A stretch of DNA of 64,000 nucleotides from Kordia sp. SMS9 (GCF_003352465.1 NZ_CP031153.1:4302001-4366000); one strand, 5' to 3'; positions 45,426-53,853 are shown, counted from the stretch's first letter. Program-made: numbers and translations. Notes: a model not told the origin generated them from the sequence alone.

Positions 45426-45980
45426 TTATATGTTTAGATTGACTTCAAATGTCAATGATTCTGGTGTTGTGATGTTGGCTTCTTGTATGTTGATTTGCAG
45501 TATGGCATCGGGTTGTATTCTTTCGTTAACGGCTGTGTTTGTTGTGATGGTTCCTTCCAAATCTGTCGCACTGTACACTACAAAATCGCGTAATGCCAAG
45601 TTGTTCCAATCTGTGTCATTTTTGTATTCCTGATCGGCAATTGCATAGAATTCTAAGTCAATATCTACCACATCGGGCAACCAGTTTGAAAATGTAGGAT
45701 CGGGCATGGTGGACACGTATCCTACGATTCGCTTGTCTGTCACTTCATCTTCTCCAATCATAAAAACCTCATCGACAGTTTGCGCTACAAATTCTTCTTG
45801 TTTTTTGTAGAGAAGCACCAATCCTTCTGGAATTTTCTTTACCAAAAGTTTGTGTTTGTCCATCAGCACTTCTGAAGCTTTGGTTGGGTATATATTTACA
45901 TAGTTTTGCGCTTCTAACTCATTTTCATGATTGAGTTTTATGATGGCAAGCGGTTCGTATGTGTAACTAAATTTACTCAT
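45426..45980 (-). CDS. eCIS-associated protein of unknown function
   Basis: A 184-residue protein whose start overlaps the end of the DUF4255 gene by 8 bp. It has a hydrophilic alpha/beta sequence (YTYEPLAIIKLNHENELEAQ, IPEGLVLLYKKQEEFVAQTV, then DEVFMIG) and no signal peptide. The position between the tube terminator and sheath genes suggests a cap or collar component, but I do not recognise the family. Confidence 0.7.
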   Translation of the reverse strand: MSKFSYTYEPLAIIKLNHENELEAQNYVNIYPTKASEVLMDKHKLLVKKIPEGLVLLYKKQEEFVAQTVDEVFMIGEDEVTDKRIVGYVSTMPDPTFSNWLPDVVDIDLEFYAIADQEYKNDTDWNNLALRDFVVYSATDLEGTITTNTAVNERIQPDAILQINIQEANITTPESLTFEVNLNI

Positions 45981-46539
45981 AGTGCTTTTCTTCTGCGCTA
46001 ATAGTTGTAATAACTGACGTTAGTTTTTCTATGTCTCTTTCTAATGCAGATACTCTTGCTTTGTAGAGTATGCTTGGTATTTGTTTGCCTCCTAACATTC
46101 CCCAAATGTTGTTGAGTTGCTCAAAACTTGGTGAGCATAGTTCCATATTTAGTTCGATATCGTCTTCATCTGCTGTGAATACAAATTTTCTTTGATGTTG
46201 AAAAAATTTGACCGTTTTGTATATGACTGCTACCGCTTTGTCATATTGTAAGGTGCAGGAAAACAGTAAGTAATAGTTGAGATGAATTTTTGGAAAACGT
46301 TTGTCAAGTTTAAATCCACCGCCACTTTCTACCAATCGTTGATTTGGAAAGTTTTTTAACGTACTTTCTTCTTCAATACGAACTATTGTGATTAATAAAT
46401 TGTCGCCGTCAATATCGCTTTCTTCAGATTGAATATCGCCCACATTTTGCGCTCCCAATTTTACCGTAATTCCCGCAAGAGTATTGATATAGGTAACGAG
46501 TCCATCTGTGCTTAATTTTTCTACGAATTTATTAATCAT
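45973..46539 (-). CDS. eCIS DUF4255 tube terminator / cap protein (Afp16-like)
   Basis: A 188-residue DUF4255 protein (ITVKLGAQNVGDIQSEESDI, then DGDNLLITIVRIEEESTLKN; PKIHLNYYLLFSCTL). Afp16 caps the tube and sheath at the distal end. It is the first gene of the long eCIS operon, and the two 19-bp direct repeats lie 77-139 bp upstream of its ATG. Confidence 0.9.
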   Translation of the reverse strand: MINKFVEKLSTDGLVTYINTLAGITVKLGAQNVGDIQSEESDIDGDNLLITIVRIEEESTLKNFPNQRLVESGGGFKLDKRFPKIHLNYYLLFSCTLQYDKAVAVIYKTVKFFQHQRKFVFTADEDDIELNMELCSPSFEQLNNIWGMLGGKQIPSILYKARVSALERDIEKLTSVITTISAEEKHYE

Positions 46540-46615
46540 GTTTTCCCAATTGATTATAAAACAAATCTATGTATCATATTGGCGGTTTGGTAGAGTCTAT
46601 TCGCTAATTCGGCAC

Positions 46616-46678
46616 AGGAAAAACACGGTTTTGTTTAGGGAGAAAAAACATTTTTTTATAGGAAAAACACGGTTTTGT
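46616..46678. promoter_or_regulatory. Pair of 19-bp direct repeats ahead of the eCIS operon
   Basis: The sequence aggaaaaacacggttttgt occurs at 46616-46634 and again at 46660-46678, 44 bp apart. Each contains an imperfect dyad (aaaac-acg-gtttt). A degenerate A/T-rich version may lie between them near 46640-46658. They lie upstream of the first eCIS gene and downstream of a terminator, where operators or activator sites would be. No regulator can be assigned. Confidence 0.6.
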
Positions 46679-46736
46679 GTTTTGTGAAAAATGATTATTT
46701 TATATGTTAAAAATTAATTTTCAATAACTTACACTC

Positions 46737-46775
46737 AAAAAAAAGTCCCTTTTGAGTAAAAAGAGACTTTTTTTT
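46737..46775 (-). terminator. Strong bidirectional terminator upstream of the eCIS operon
   Basis: A stem of about 16 bp with one mismatch (aaaaaaaagtccctttt at 46737-46753, aaaaagagactttttttt at 46758-46775) and a 4-nt loop, with T tracts on both strands. It ends transcription from the degenerate lipoprotein region and isolates the eCIS promoter. Confidence 0.8.
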
Positions 46776-46944
46776 AATGCAGCAACATTAAATTCATCAT
46801 GAGAAATGTGTTGTTGATTGTCAACGATATATATTGTGTTAGTTTTGCTTGAATTTATTGTAGTTGTATGTTTTCGCTGTTGCTTCTAAAGTAGTTGCCA
46901 TGTTTGTTTCTTTGAGTTCATCTGAACAAGAAATTGATAATATT
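46771..46944 (-). repeat. Fragment copy of the 5' part of the neighbouring lipoprotein gene
   Basis: About 174 bp nearly identical to 47511-47684, with a few substitutions and one base missing at the point where the other copy has an extra A. It starts within the signal-peptide region (SISCSDELKETNMATTLEAT, then AKT) and runs into the terminator, so it is the stump of a second, tandem paralogue that has lost its start and most of its body. Together with the eCIS promoter region it fills the 46540-46968 gap. Confidence 0.75.
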
Positions 46945-46968
46945 ATTAGTTGTTGAGTAATTTGTATA

Positions 46969-47718
46969 CTAGTTGCAATCATTAGGACAAGGCTTCGAAA
47001 AATCAAATGGATCTCCTTCGTCGTTTATGTTTTTTGTGTTTCCTCCTAGTAATAGTTTTCCGTGTTTGTCTTTCCCAATGAAAACCGTTGTCATTTTTTG
47101 ATTGTTATTTACACCCAAATGTAACCCTAGTGAATGTATATTGTCAATATGTAGTATTCGCTGAACTACATTTGCATCTAACCCGAAGCGTTCTATACGT
47201 TGTCCACTTTGGTCAATGATTGCCTCGAAGTTATCATACGAGTTTTGCATTTTTGTGAGGTATTCAAAGGCTTCGCTATTTTTTAAAATATGCGTCACTT
47301 CTTGAAGCTCATTCGATGTTTTGTCTCCTATTTTTTTGAAAATTGATATCTCTAATTTGTACTTATCAGTAGTTATAATTTGTGAAGGAACTTGCGCGAT
47401 GATTTCGCCCATATTTTTGTTTTCGCCTGTAGCTGTAAACGTTAATTGATGGTTGGTGTTTAGTCCTATATCAAACCAAATATAACTTACCTTTTCTGTA
47501 TTGATGAGTTTTTTTAATGCAGTAACATTAAATTCATAATGAGAAATCTGTTGTTGATTGTCAATAATATCTTGTGTTAGTTTTGCTTGAATTTATTGTA
47601 GTTGTTATGTTTTCGCTGTTGCTTCTAAAGTAGTTGCCATGTTTGTTTCTTTGAGTTCATCTGAACAAGAAATTGACAATATGTAAACGAATAAAGCTGT
47701 GAAGAGTTTTGATTTCAT
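46969..47718 (-). pseudogene. Small lipoprotein gene interrupted by two in-frame stops
   Basis: An ATG at 47716-47718 begins a lipoprotein signal (MKSKLFTALFVYILSISCSD). The same frame meets TAA at 47605-47607 and 47593-47595, then stays open to 46969, encoding IDNQQQISHYEFNVTALKKL ... GENKNMGEIIAQVPSQ ... LGLHLGVNNNQKMTTVFIGK and ending DFSKPCPNDCN. A 147-residue protein could still start at the ATG at 47410-47412, but it would lack the signal. The end matches the protein encoded at 50787-51170 (YDFSQPCPTTCD). I infer recent decay of a small envelope protein family. Sequencing error at the extra A would remove only one of the problems. Confidence 0.6.
47511..47684 (-). repeat. Second copy of the 174-bp lipoprotein segment
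   Basis: Nearly identical to 46771-46944. This copy belongs to the longer, interrupted lipoprotein gene and includes the extra A that creates the first stop. Confidence 0.75.
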
Positions 47719-47855
47719 AGTATAGTGGTATTGGTTATAAACCTACAAGATAGTCAAAACTAATAAATTTAAAGTTATTTCAACTGTAATTTGTAAGATT
47801 AAACACTATAAATTATAGTTTAATCTTTTAAAAAATTATACTATTTTGATTTTTT

Positions 47856-48482
47856 TTAGATAAGATTTTCCTTTTGTAAAACTTCCCAAAGACTTTCTGT
47901 CACTTTTTCAGGAGAATCGTCTCCATTAACAGCCACAATATGTTCTTCATTTTTTAGTTTTTCAAATGCTCGTAAGTATTGCGATTGTACGGCTTTGAGA
48001 TTGTCTAGCGTTTCATAGATTTCTACCGAATCGCGATTGGTGTTGATGCGTTTCATGGCAACTTCGGGAGATACATCGACAAAGATATTGACATGCGGTT
48101 TTAGAATTTCAGCTGCCATTCTGTTGGAGTCAATTACCCAATCCATGTCTACATGTGCGCCATGATATGCATAGGAAGAAAAGTAGTAACGATCGGTTAT
48201 GACTGTGTATCCTTCTGCTAATTTTTTGAGAATTCCGTTGGTTTCATGAAGTAAATGATCCAATCTGTCCGCAGCAAATAAAGCCGCAATTACTTTTTCA
48301 TCCGCATTTTCTTTTCCACTCAAAATGCTTCTAATCATTTTACCAATGCGCATATCGGTTGGTTCAAATGTAAGATATACTTTGTGTCCGTCAGCTTCTA
48401 AACGTTTGGCAATGTTTTTGGCTTGTGTACTTTTTCCGCTTCCATCAATCCCTTCTATGGCAATGAATATGTTGTTTTTCAT
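47856..48482 (-). CDS. tmk: Thymidylate kinase
   Basis: A 208-residue dTMP kinase, which phosphorylates dTMP to dTDP with ATP. The P-loop is GIDGSGKST (residues 11-19), followed by TFEPTD (dTMP-binding), and DRYYFSSYAYHG with the DR motif, FVDVSPEVAMKRI, and a short LID. The length is normal for the family. It appears to be a single gene, with a 137-bp AT-rich spacer downstream. Confidence 0.95.
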   Translation of the reverse strand: MKNNIFIAIEGIDGSGKSTQAKNIAKRLEADGHKVYLTFEPTDMRIGKMIRSILSGKENADEKVIAALFAADRLDHLLHETNGILKKLAEGYTVITDRYYFSSYAYHGAHVDMDWVIDSNRMAAEILKPHVNIFVDVSPEVAMKRINTNRDSVEIYETLDNLKAVQSQYLRAFEKLKNEEHIVAVNGDDSPEKVTESLWEVLQKENLI

Positions 48483-48600
48483 GAACTTTTTATTGTGGCG
48501 TCAAAAGTAAAGATAATATTCTGGATTTTGATATGGTATTTTGAATATCTAAGTGATTTCCATCCGAATGGATTCATCATAAAAATGTCAAAAAATAGGC

Positions 48601-49281
48601 TTAAAAATCTGGTGAGAGTTCGATGAGCTTTTTTTGAATTCCGTAAATGACCAAACCTGCTACATTTTTCGACTCTGTTTTGAGCAATAAGTTGTTTCGG
48701 TGTCCTTCAACCGTCCGTGGACTGATAAATAGTTTGTCAGCAATTTCGTTGGTGGTGTATTGATTGCAGATGAGTTCAAGAATTTCCTTTTCGCGTTTGG
48801 TGAGTAGATTGTTGTCTAAATCGCTCTTGATACGCTTACTTTTAGCAGATAAGAGGTTTTCATGAATGATTTTTAATACGCGTTCGTCATAGTAAAAACC
48901 TTTGTCGTACACTTCATTAATGGTATGCACGACCACTTTTGGCGATGTGTTTTTGAGTAAGTAAGAAGAAGCTCCAACATCTATCATATTCGTAATGAAT
49001 GATTTACCATCATAACTTGTAACGGCAATAACTTTGATTTCTGGATATTCTTTTTGTAAAATTTTGGTACATTCAACACCATTGAGCAATGGCATTTTTA
49101 AGTCCATTAGAATCACATCTGGTTGTTCTGGTGCTACTTTTAGCTTTTCAATTAAATCGGAACCATTTTCTGCTTCAAAGATAATTTCGAAGTTTTTAAC
49201 ACGCGTAAGTATGAATGACATTCCTGCTCTAAACAATGCTTCATCGTCTGCGATGGCAATTTTGATAATTGGTGTATCCAT
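48601..49281 (-). CDS. NarL/LuxR-family response regulator
   Basis: A 226-residue regulator with the acidic pocket IADDEALFRAG, phosphoacceptor Asp60 in VILMDLKMPLLNG, AVTSYDG and LLKNTSP, and a C-terminal LuxR helix-turn-helix (LTKREKEILELICNQYTTNE, then IADKLFISPRTVEGHRNNL). It follows the sensor kinase gene by 11 bp and forms its operon partner. Confidence 0.92.
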   Translation of the reverse strand: MDTPIIKIAIADDEALFRAGMSFILTRVKNFEIIFEAENGSDLIEKLKVAPEQPDVILMDLKMPLLNGVECTKILQKEYPEIKVIAVTSYDGKSFITNMIDVGASSYLLKNTSPKVVVHTINEVYDKGFYYDERVLKIIHENLLSAKSKRIKSDLDNNLLTKREKEILELICNQYTTNEIADKLFISPRTVEGHRNNLLLKTESKNVAGLVIYGIQKKLIELSPDF

Positions 49282-49292
49282 GATGTTGTAAT

Positions 49293-50087
49293 TTATATGG
49301 TGATTTCTACTTGTACTCCTTTTTCTTTTTCGCTGTAATAGTTAATTTTTCCTTGCAATAAAGAAACCCTACTTTCTATATTTCGCAACCCAAGTCCTTT
49401 TTGAACGCCTATTTTTTTGGTGTCGAAGCCCAATCCGTCGTCTTTGTAATGTAAAAATAAGTTTTCTTTTGTAGGATTAAAATTTAATTCGATGCCTTTT
49501 GCTTTTCCGTGACGCATAGAGTTGTTCATGAGTTCTTGTACAATTCTGAACACATGCAATTCACTATCTTTAGAAAGTCTGCCAGCGGTATAGTCAATCT
49601 TTGAAGAAACATGTACTTTTTTGCTATTGCTAAATTCGTCACACAATTCTTCTAAAGCGGCACCTAAACCGAATTTTTCAAGAATTGGCGGCAATAAATT
49701 GTGCGCTATTTTTCGTGAACTTTCAATCGTTTTGTTCGTTACTTTTAGCATGTGTGTGATGATTTCTTCCGTTTCTTGCGACGATACATTTTCTTCTTCT
49801 AATAGAAAGTTTGCACTAAGTGAAACTACATTGAGTTTCGCACTAATGGCGTCGTGTAAGTCTTGTGCAATGCGATTGCGTTCCGCTTCTTGCGCTACAA
49901 TCGTAGCTTTTAGCATTTCTTTTTGATGCTTGAGTTCTAGTGTCTTTTTTTCTAATTCTTTTTGAATAATTTTTTTTCGGGATAAATAGAAAAACAAAAT
50001 TAATGTCAGTGCCATGATTAGCATCAATATGGCTCCTAAAATAACAATGGTGATAAATTTATTATCTCCTGAAAAAAGTTCTTCCAT
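49293..50087 (-). CDS. Single-helix sensor histidine kinase (HisKA_3 type)
   Basis: A 264-residue kinase with one N-terminal transmembrane helix (about 11-35), a coiled coil, the HisKA_3 box with His78 (RIAQDLHDAISAKLN), and an HATPase domain (ELMNNSMRHGKAKGIEL, DDGLGFD, GLGLRNIESRVSLLQG). It lacks an extracellular sensor domain, so it probably senses through the membrane or a partner. The upstream membrane protein (50149-50787) is a good candidate partner, being on the same strand 61 bp away. Confidence 0.9.
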   Translation of the reverse strand: MEELFSGDNKFITIVILGAILMLIMALTLILFFYLSRKKIIQKELEKKTLELKHQKEMLKATIVAQEAERNRIAQDLHDAISAKLNVVSLSANFLLEEENVSSQETEEIITHMLKVTNKTIESSRKIAHNLLPPILEKFGLGAALEELCDEFSNSKKVHVSSKIDYTAGRLSKDSELHVFRIVQELMNNSMRHGKAKGIELNFNPTKENLFLHYKDDGLGFDTKKIGVQKGLGLRNIESRVSLLQGKINYYSEKEKGVQVEITI

Positions 50088-50148
50088 TAAAAATTAAGTC
50101 CTTTGTGTTATCGCTACGTTTTGAAATTTGGTGTTAAGATATAAAGAA

Positions 50149-50787
50149 TTATAGTACTTTCTTTCTAAAATTGCGAAACCATTCTACCGAAATTAATATT
50201 TGATATACCAAATACAATACTACATTCATAAACCAAACCAAGTGATTTATAGATGGATCTAACTCAGTCATGATGTTTCCAGAGCAGAAAATGAGTGTAC
50301 TGCTAAGTACATAAATAAAAATTCCTGAATTGATATATGTGAATTTTTTAGTTTCGCTCAATGAATTATAAAAATGAATGATGCTGTAAAAAACGATCGT
50401 TAGCGATGTTAGTAAGATTTCAGTCAAATTAAACCTATATAGTAATTCTGGCATAAAGTACGATTGTACAATCAGAATACCAACCACGAGAATAAGAATA
50501 ATAGCTACTAATAATTTTTGTCTTTTATTGATAAAAAGCGAATAGTAGAATAAACTTAATAATATGAATTGTATGCTTAAATAGTAATGCGTTAGGTGTA
50601 AATTATTAACACTATTGTACCACAACCAAAAAGTAGCAACTTGAATGATTCCCATACTTAATAAATACCATGAAAATAGTTTAGCACTTATCCCATTTTT
50701 GGAATAAGTGCTAAAAAAAAGTATGATATTTATAAATAGAACTAAATATCCTACATATGTTACAATATCTTGGATAACGAGTTTTAT
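50149..50787 (-). CDS. Multi-span membrane protein, probably starting at ATA
   Basis: The first ATG (50653-50655) gives 168 residues with about five hydrophobic spans (LHLTHYYLSIQFILLSLFYY, VAIILILVVGILIVQSYF). In the same frame the coding appearance continues 44 codons upstream (VTYVGYLVLFINIILFFSTY, then SKNGISAKLFSWYLLS), adding a natural first membrane span. That extension begins at an ATA that overlaps the stop of the preceding gene (TAATA), exactly where this chromosome elsewhere has TAATG. Either ATA is used as a start or the ATG has mutated and a shortened protein is made. It neighbours a sensor kinase lacking its own sensor domain. Confidence 0.65.
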   Translation of the reverse strand: MKLVIQDIVTYVGYLVLFINIILFFSTYSKNGISAKLFSWYLLSMGIIQVATFWLWYNSVNNLHLTHYYLSIQFILLSLFYYSLFINKRQKLLVAIILILVVGILIVQSYFMPELLYRFNLTEILLTSLTIVFYSIIHFYNSLSETKKFTYINSGIFIYVLSSTLIFCSGNIMTELDPSINHLVWFMNVVLYLVYQILISVEWFRNFRKKVL

Positions 50788-51170
50788 TACTTAAAATTTA
50801 CTTCTTTTTGTGGACCATATAATGGACTTGACGTATCACAGGTAGTAGGACAAGGTTGAGAGAAGTCATACAATCCAGTATTTACAGTTCCATCGCCATC
50901 TTCGCAGCCTATGCCAGAAGCTTTGTAAATAATATCTTCCCCTTCTTCATTAACGCCGACAATAATTAAGTGTGGTTGATAGTCATTATCTTTATTTACA
51001 CCAATATAAGCGCGTACGTTTACTACATTAGGCTCAGCTATAACTTCTTTTAAATCGTCTAAGGGAATTAAAAAGGCTTTTAAATCGGTGTAGTTTGTAA
51101 AAGTGCCTTCTTGCGATCTCCATTGGGTTGTCCAATCAACTGCGGTGTCTAAACAAATTGTGTTTACCAT
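50787..51170 (-). CDS. Small protein with C-terminal DFSxPCPxxC signature
   Basis: A 127-residue protein with an ATG at 51168-51170 and no signal peptide. It shares with the interrupted gene at 46969-47718 the segment IGVNKDNDYQPHLIIVGVNE (compare LGVNNNQKMTTVFIGK) and the ending YDFSQPCPTTCD (compare FDFSKPCPNDC). I cannot name the family. It may be an envelope or secreted protein whose closing cysteines form a small disulfide or metal site. Its stop is followed immediately by the membrane protein frame. Confidence 0.65.
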   Translation of the reverse strand: MVNTICLDTAVDWTTQWRSQEGTFTNYTDLKAFLIPLDDLKEVIAEPNVVNVRAYIGVNKDNDYQPHLIIVGVNEEGEDIIYKASGIGCEDGDGTVNTGLYDFSQPCPTTCDTSSPLYGPQKEVNFK

Positions 51171-51331
51171 AATAATAAAATTTTGTAGTTAGTATGGCTT
51201 AAAAATAGTAAATTAAATCTTTTTAAATTCGAAGTACGGCTTTAAAAAAATATTATTTAAATATAATTACGTATTTCTACCTGTTTTTAATTTTAAGTGA
51301 TTCAACCATTATATTACTGACGCATTACTTA

Positions 51332-51339
51332 TATTTTTG
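51332..51339 (+). promoter_or_regulatory. Possible Bacteroidota -7 promoter element for the tail-collar genes
   Basis: TATTTTTG fits the TAnnTTTG -7 consensus, 63 nt ahead of the first tail-collar ATG. No convincing -33 TTTG is seen, so the call is tentative. Confidence 0.3.
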
Positions 51340-51402
51340 TGAGGACTAGTATTCAAGAAAAAATACTATCTTTATTCTTTTAACCTTATAAACTATATTA
51401 TT

Positions 51403-51924
51403 ATGGATCCATTTATCGGAGAAATTGTTATGTTCGGAGGTAATTTTGCACCAAGAGGTTGGGCATTATGTAACGGACAATTATTAGCTATCTCATCAAA
51501 TTCAGCTTTGTTTTCTATCTTAGGAACAACGTATGGTGGTGATGGTAGAACATCGTTTGCTTTACCTGATTTACGAGGAAGAGCTGCTGTTCACCCAGGA
51601 ACAGGCCCAGGACTCTCAACAATTAAGCTTGGACAAAGAGGTGGTGCTGAGTACCACACACTGACTGTTAATCAAATGCCAATGCATAATCACCTTGGAT
51701 CAATGAGAGTATCTAATGTTGCTGGTGACGATGATGTTCCTGGTACTAATGCTTCTATTGGTGCATCTGAAATTTATGTGGAAGGAGCTCCAAATACAAG
51801 TTTAGCAAATGGAAGTGTCACTACATTAAACAATGGAGGTGGCCAACAATTTTATATGAGAAATCCTTTCGAAGGAATCAACTATATTATTGCAATGTTG
51901 GGTGTATATCCATCAAGAAGCTAA
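51403..51924 (+). CDS. Phage tail collar domain protein (microcystin-dependent-protein family), copy 1
   Basis: A 173-residue protein opening MDPFIGEIVMFGGNFAPRGW, then ALCNGQLLAI, with the collar motif FSILGTTYGGDGRTSFALPD, then LRGRAAVHPG and QMPMHNHLGSM, and a C-terminal PFEGINYIIAMLGVYPSR. This family is related to short-tail-fibre collar domains and is found outside prophages in many Bacteroidota, often as tandem genes. No signal peptide is present. It could be a surface or fibre-like protein. A link to the eCIS 5 kb away is possible but unproven. Confidence 0.9.
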   Translation: MDPFIGEIVMFGGNFAPRGWALCNGQLLAISSNSALFSILGTTYGGDGRTSFALPDLRGRAAVHPGTGPGLSTIKLGQRGGAEYHTLTVNQMPMHNHLGSMRVSNVAGDDDVPGTNASIGASEIYVEGAPNTSLANGSVTTLNNGGGQQFYMRNPFEGINYIIAMLGVYPSRS

Positions 51925-51974
51925 TAAAGTAATTTTATAAAAAACGAATTAATTAACATTAAAAAAATATAATT

Positions 51975-52496
51975 ATGAATCCATTTTTAGCGCAAATTGT
52001 AATGTTTGCCGGAAATTTTGCTCCAAGAGGTTGGGCATTTTGCGACGGACAATTACTACCAATAAATGCAAATCAAGCTCTTTTCTCACTTTTAGGAACT
52101 ACCTATGGTGGTGATGGAAGAACAACTTTTGCTTTGCCAGACTTACGTGGTAGAACTCCTAACCATGCAGGACGTGGTCCTGGACTTTCAGACATTAAGT
52201 TAGGACAAAGAGGTGGTCTAGAAACTGTTACTTTGACACTTTTGAATTTACCTAGCCACAACCATACTGGATCTATAAAAGTATCTAATGCTGCTGGTGA
52301 TGATGATGTTCCTGGAACAAACTCATCTATAGGAGCATCTGAAATTTATGTGGAAGGAGCACCAAACACAAGCTTAGCTAATGGGAGTGTGACTCTTAGT
52401 AATACTGGTGGACAACAACCATTCAATATTAGAAACCCATTTTTAGGGATTAACTATATTATTGCTTTGCAAGGAACTTTCCCTTCTAGAAGCTAA
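51975..52496 (+). CDS. Phage tail collar domain protein, copy 2
   Basis: A 173-residue paralogue of the preceding gene, of equal length and 50 bp downstream (MNPFLAQIVMFAGNFAPRGW, FSLLGTTYGGDGRTTFALPD, GASEIYVEGAPNTSLANGS identical in both). The strongest divergence lies between the collar motif and the C-terminal strand. It evidently arose by tandem duplication, and the pair is likely co-transcribed up to the terminator at 52511-52554. Confidence 0.9.
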   Translation: MNPFLAQIVMFAGNFAPRGWAFCDGQLLPINANQALFSLLGTTYGGDGRTTFALPDLRGRTPNHAGRGPGLSDIKLGQRGGLETVTLTLLNLPSHNHTGSIKVSNAAGDDDVPGTNSSIGASEIYVEGAPNTSLANGSVTLSNTGGQQPFNIRNPFLGINYIIALQGTFPSRS

Positions 52497-52510
52497 TATA
52501 ACAGTTATAC

Positions 52511-52554
52511 ATCTCCGAGTTAAGTAAAAATTATCTAACTCGGAGATTATTTTT
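52511..52554 (+). terminator. Terminator after the tail-collar pair
   Basis: A 12-bp perfect stem (atctccgagtta at 52511-52522, taactcggagat at 52536-52547) followed by tatttttc. Confidence 0.85.
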
Positions 52555-52626
52555 CAACTCAAAATATTAGGATTTCCCTTAAATAGAAAAATTACATTAC
52601 CTTTACACAAAACTAAACGAACAAGC

Positions 52627-53559
52627 ATGAAAAAAAACTACATTTTAAGAGTATTATTACTATCATTTTTTATGATTTTTAGTACTTATTCACATTCACA
52701 GGTAAATCTGTATACTCAAAATTTTGAGGGACCAGATTTTGATACATACCAGCTTTATAATGGTGGAGGCACAGCTGTTAATTTTGGAACAACAGGTACC
52801 GATTATATCATAAGAGCTACTCCAGCTTCATTACCGCTAGGAAATACAGTTACTGGATTTTCTGGTAATGTAATTGCTTTTGAGGATCACGATGGTGCAG
52901 GTTTTTTTGGACAACACTATATTGATACAGATGCAATTAATATTACAGGCGCTAGCGGTTTGACTTTAAAATTTCGTTTAGCAGCAGCTAGAGGAAGTGA
53001 TGGTAATAGATATGAAAATGGCGACTTTTTACAAGTACAAATATCTATTGACGGCGGCAGTTTTCAAACGATTATCAATACAGGTGGAACTTCTTCAAAC
53101 AACAATTATTACCATGATGTTGGCATGAACGGGATTACAGGTACTGGAGATGATGTTTTAGTAAATCAAGCTTCTCAAGAGATTAATGCTACTATTTCTG
53201 GTAGTGGAGATTCTTTGGTGGTACGTGTTCTTTTTGATTCACAAGGACCACAAGAAGAAATTTTGTTTGACGATATTGTTGTAGATGCTGCAATGGTATT
53301 AGGTGTTGAAGAAGCGACTCTTGAGAATGGTATTGAACTATTCCCTAATCCAACTTATGGAAATGTAACTATTAAAAACACTGGAATTGCATTGCAAAAT
53401 GCTACTATTACAGATTTAAATGGTCGCACAGTAGCTTCGTATCCTTTAAATGGAATTAATACAAATACAGATTTAAGCTTGAATTTAAAATCAGGTGTGT
53501 ATTTTGTAAAAATAACATCCGAATTTGCTTCAACTACAAAGAAGTTAGTGATTAAATAA
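52627..53559 (+). CDS. Secreted beta-sandwich protein with T9SS sorting domain
   Basis: A 310-residue protein. The signal peptide is MKKNYILRVLLLSFFMIFST followed by YSHSQ. Residues about 27-220 are a jelly-roll-like domain (LYTQNFEGPDFDTY ... ASGLTLKFRLAAARGSDGNR, then YENGDFLQVQISIDGG ... EEILFDDIVVDA), similar to choice-of-anchor or carbohydrate-binding modules. The last ~80 residues are a type A sorting domain (LFPNPTYGNVTIKN ... GVYFVKITSEFAS ... KKLVIK). It has its own terminator. The ligand is unknown. Confidence 0.88.
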   Translation: MKKNYILRVLLLSFFMIFSTYSHSQVNLYTQNFEGPDFDTYQLYNGGGTAVNFGTTGTDYIIRATPASLPLGNTVTGFSGNVIAFEDHDGAGFFGQHYIDTDAINITGASGLTLKFRLAAARGSDGNRYENGDFLQVQISIDGGSFQTIINTGGTSSNNNYYHDVGMNGITGTGDDVLVNQASQEINATISGSGDSLVVRVLFDSQGPQEEILFDDIVVDAAMVLGVEEATLENGIELFPNPTYGNVTIKNTGIALQNATITDLNGRTVASYPLNGINTNTDLSLNLKSGVYFVKITSEFASTTKKLVIK

Positions 53560-53583
53560 GGATAGTATAACATAAAATATTAC

Positions 53584-53617
53584 AAAAGCGGATACATTGT
53601 GTATCCGCTTTTTTTTT
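53584..53617 (+). terminator. Terminator after the T9SS protein gene
   Basis: A 13-bp stem (aaaagcggataca at 53584-53596, tgtatccgctttt at 53600-53612), a 3-nt loop and a run of T. Confidence 0.9.
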
Positions 53618-53853
53618 ATACGATTCATTTAAAATCTATATTTTCATACCAATTCTACTTTAAGATGTAACATACTTTTTGCTGCAAGTCGCTTCAAACC
53701 CTGCAAAACGAAGAGAATCGTTGTTGTTCCGCTAAGTTTTATAGCAGAATTACTGCCTTTTCAAAGAAACGTGTGCAATCTCACGAAAGTGAAAAAGAAG
53801 GTAATACTACCAATTTACACATAAAATATAGAAGTCTTAGAGAGAGTTGAAAT
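53618..53853. other. Intergenic region between convergent genes
   Basis: No open frame of interest. The segment taccaatttacacataaaat (about 53809-53830) resembles one at 1044-1066, and a tcacgaaagtga palindrome lies near 53786-53797. This may be an intergenic repeat. I see nothing else. Confidence 0.35.

Noticed and set aside
19727..46539. Type VI secretion system or prophage
   Set aside because: The cluster has DUF4255, LysM, gp25, PAAR, two tube genes, CIS tape measure and an AAA+ ATPase but no TssJLM membrane complex, no ClpV, no capsid, terminase or integrase. This is an eCIS gene set.
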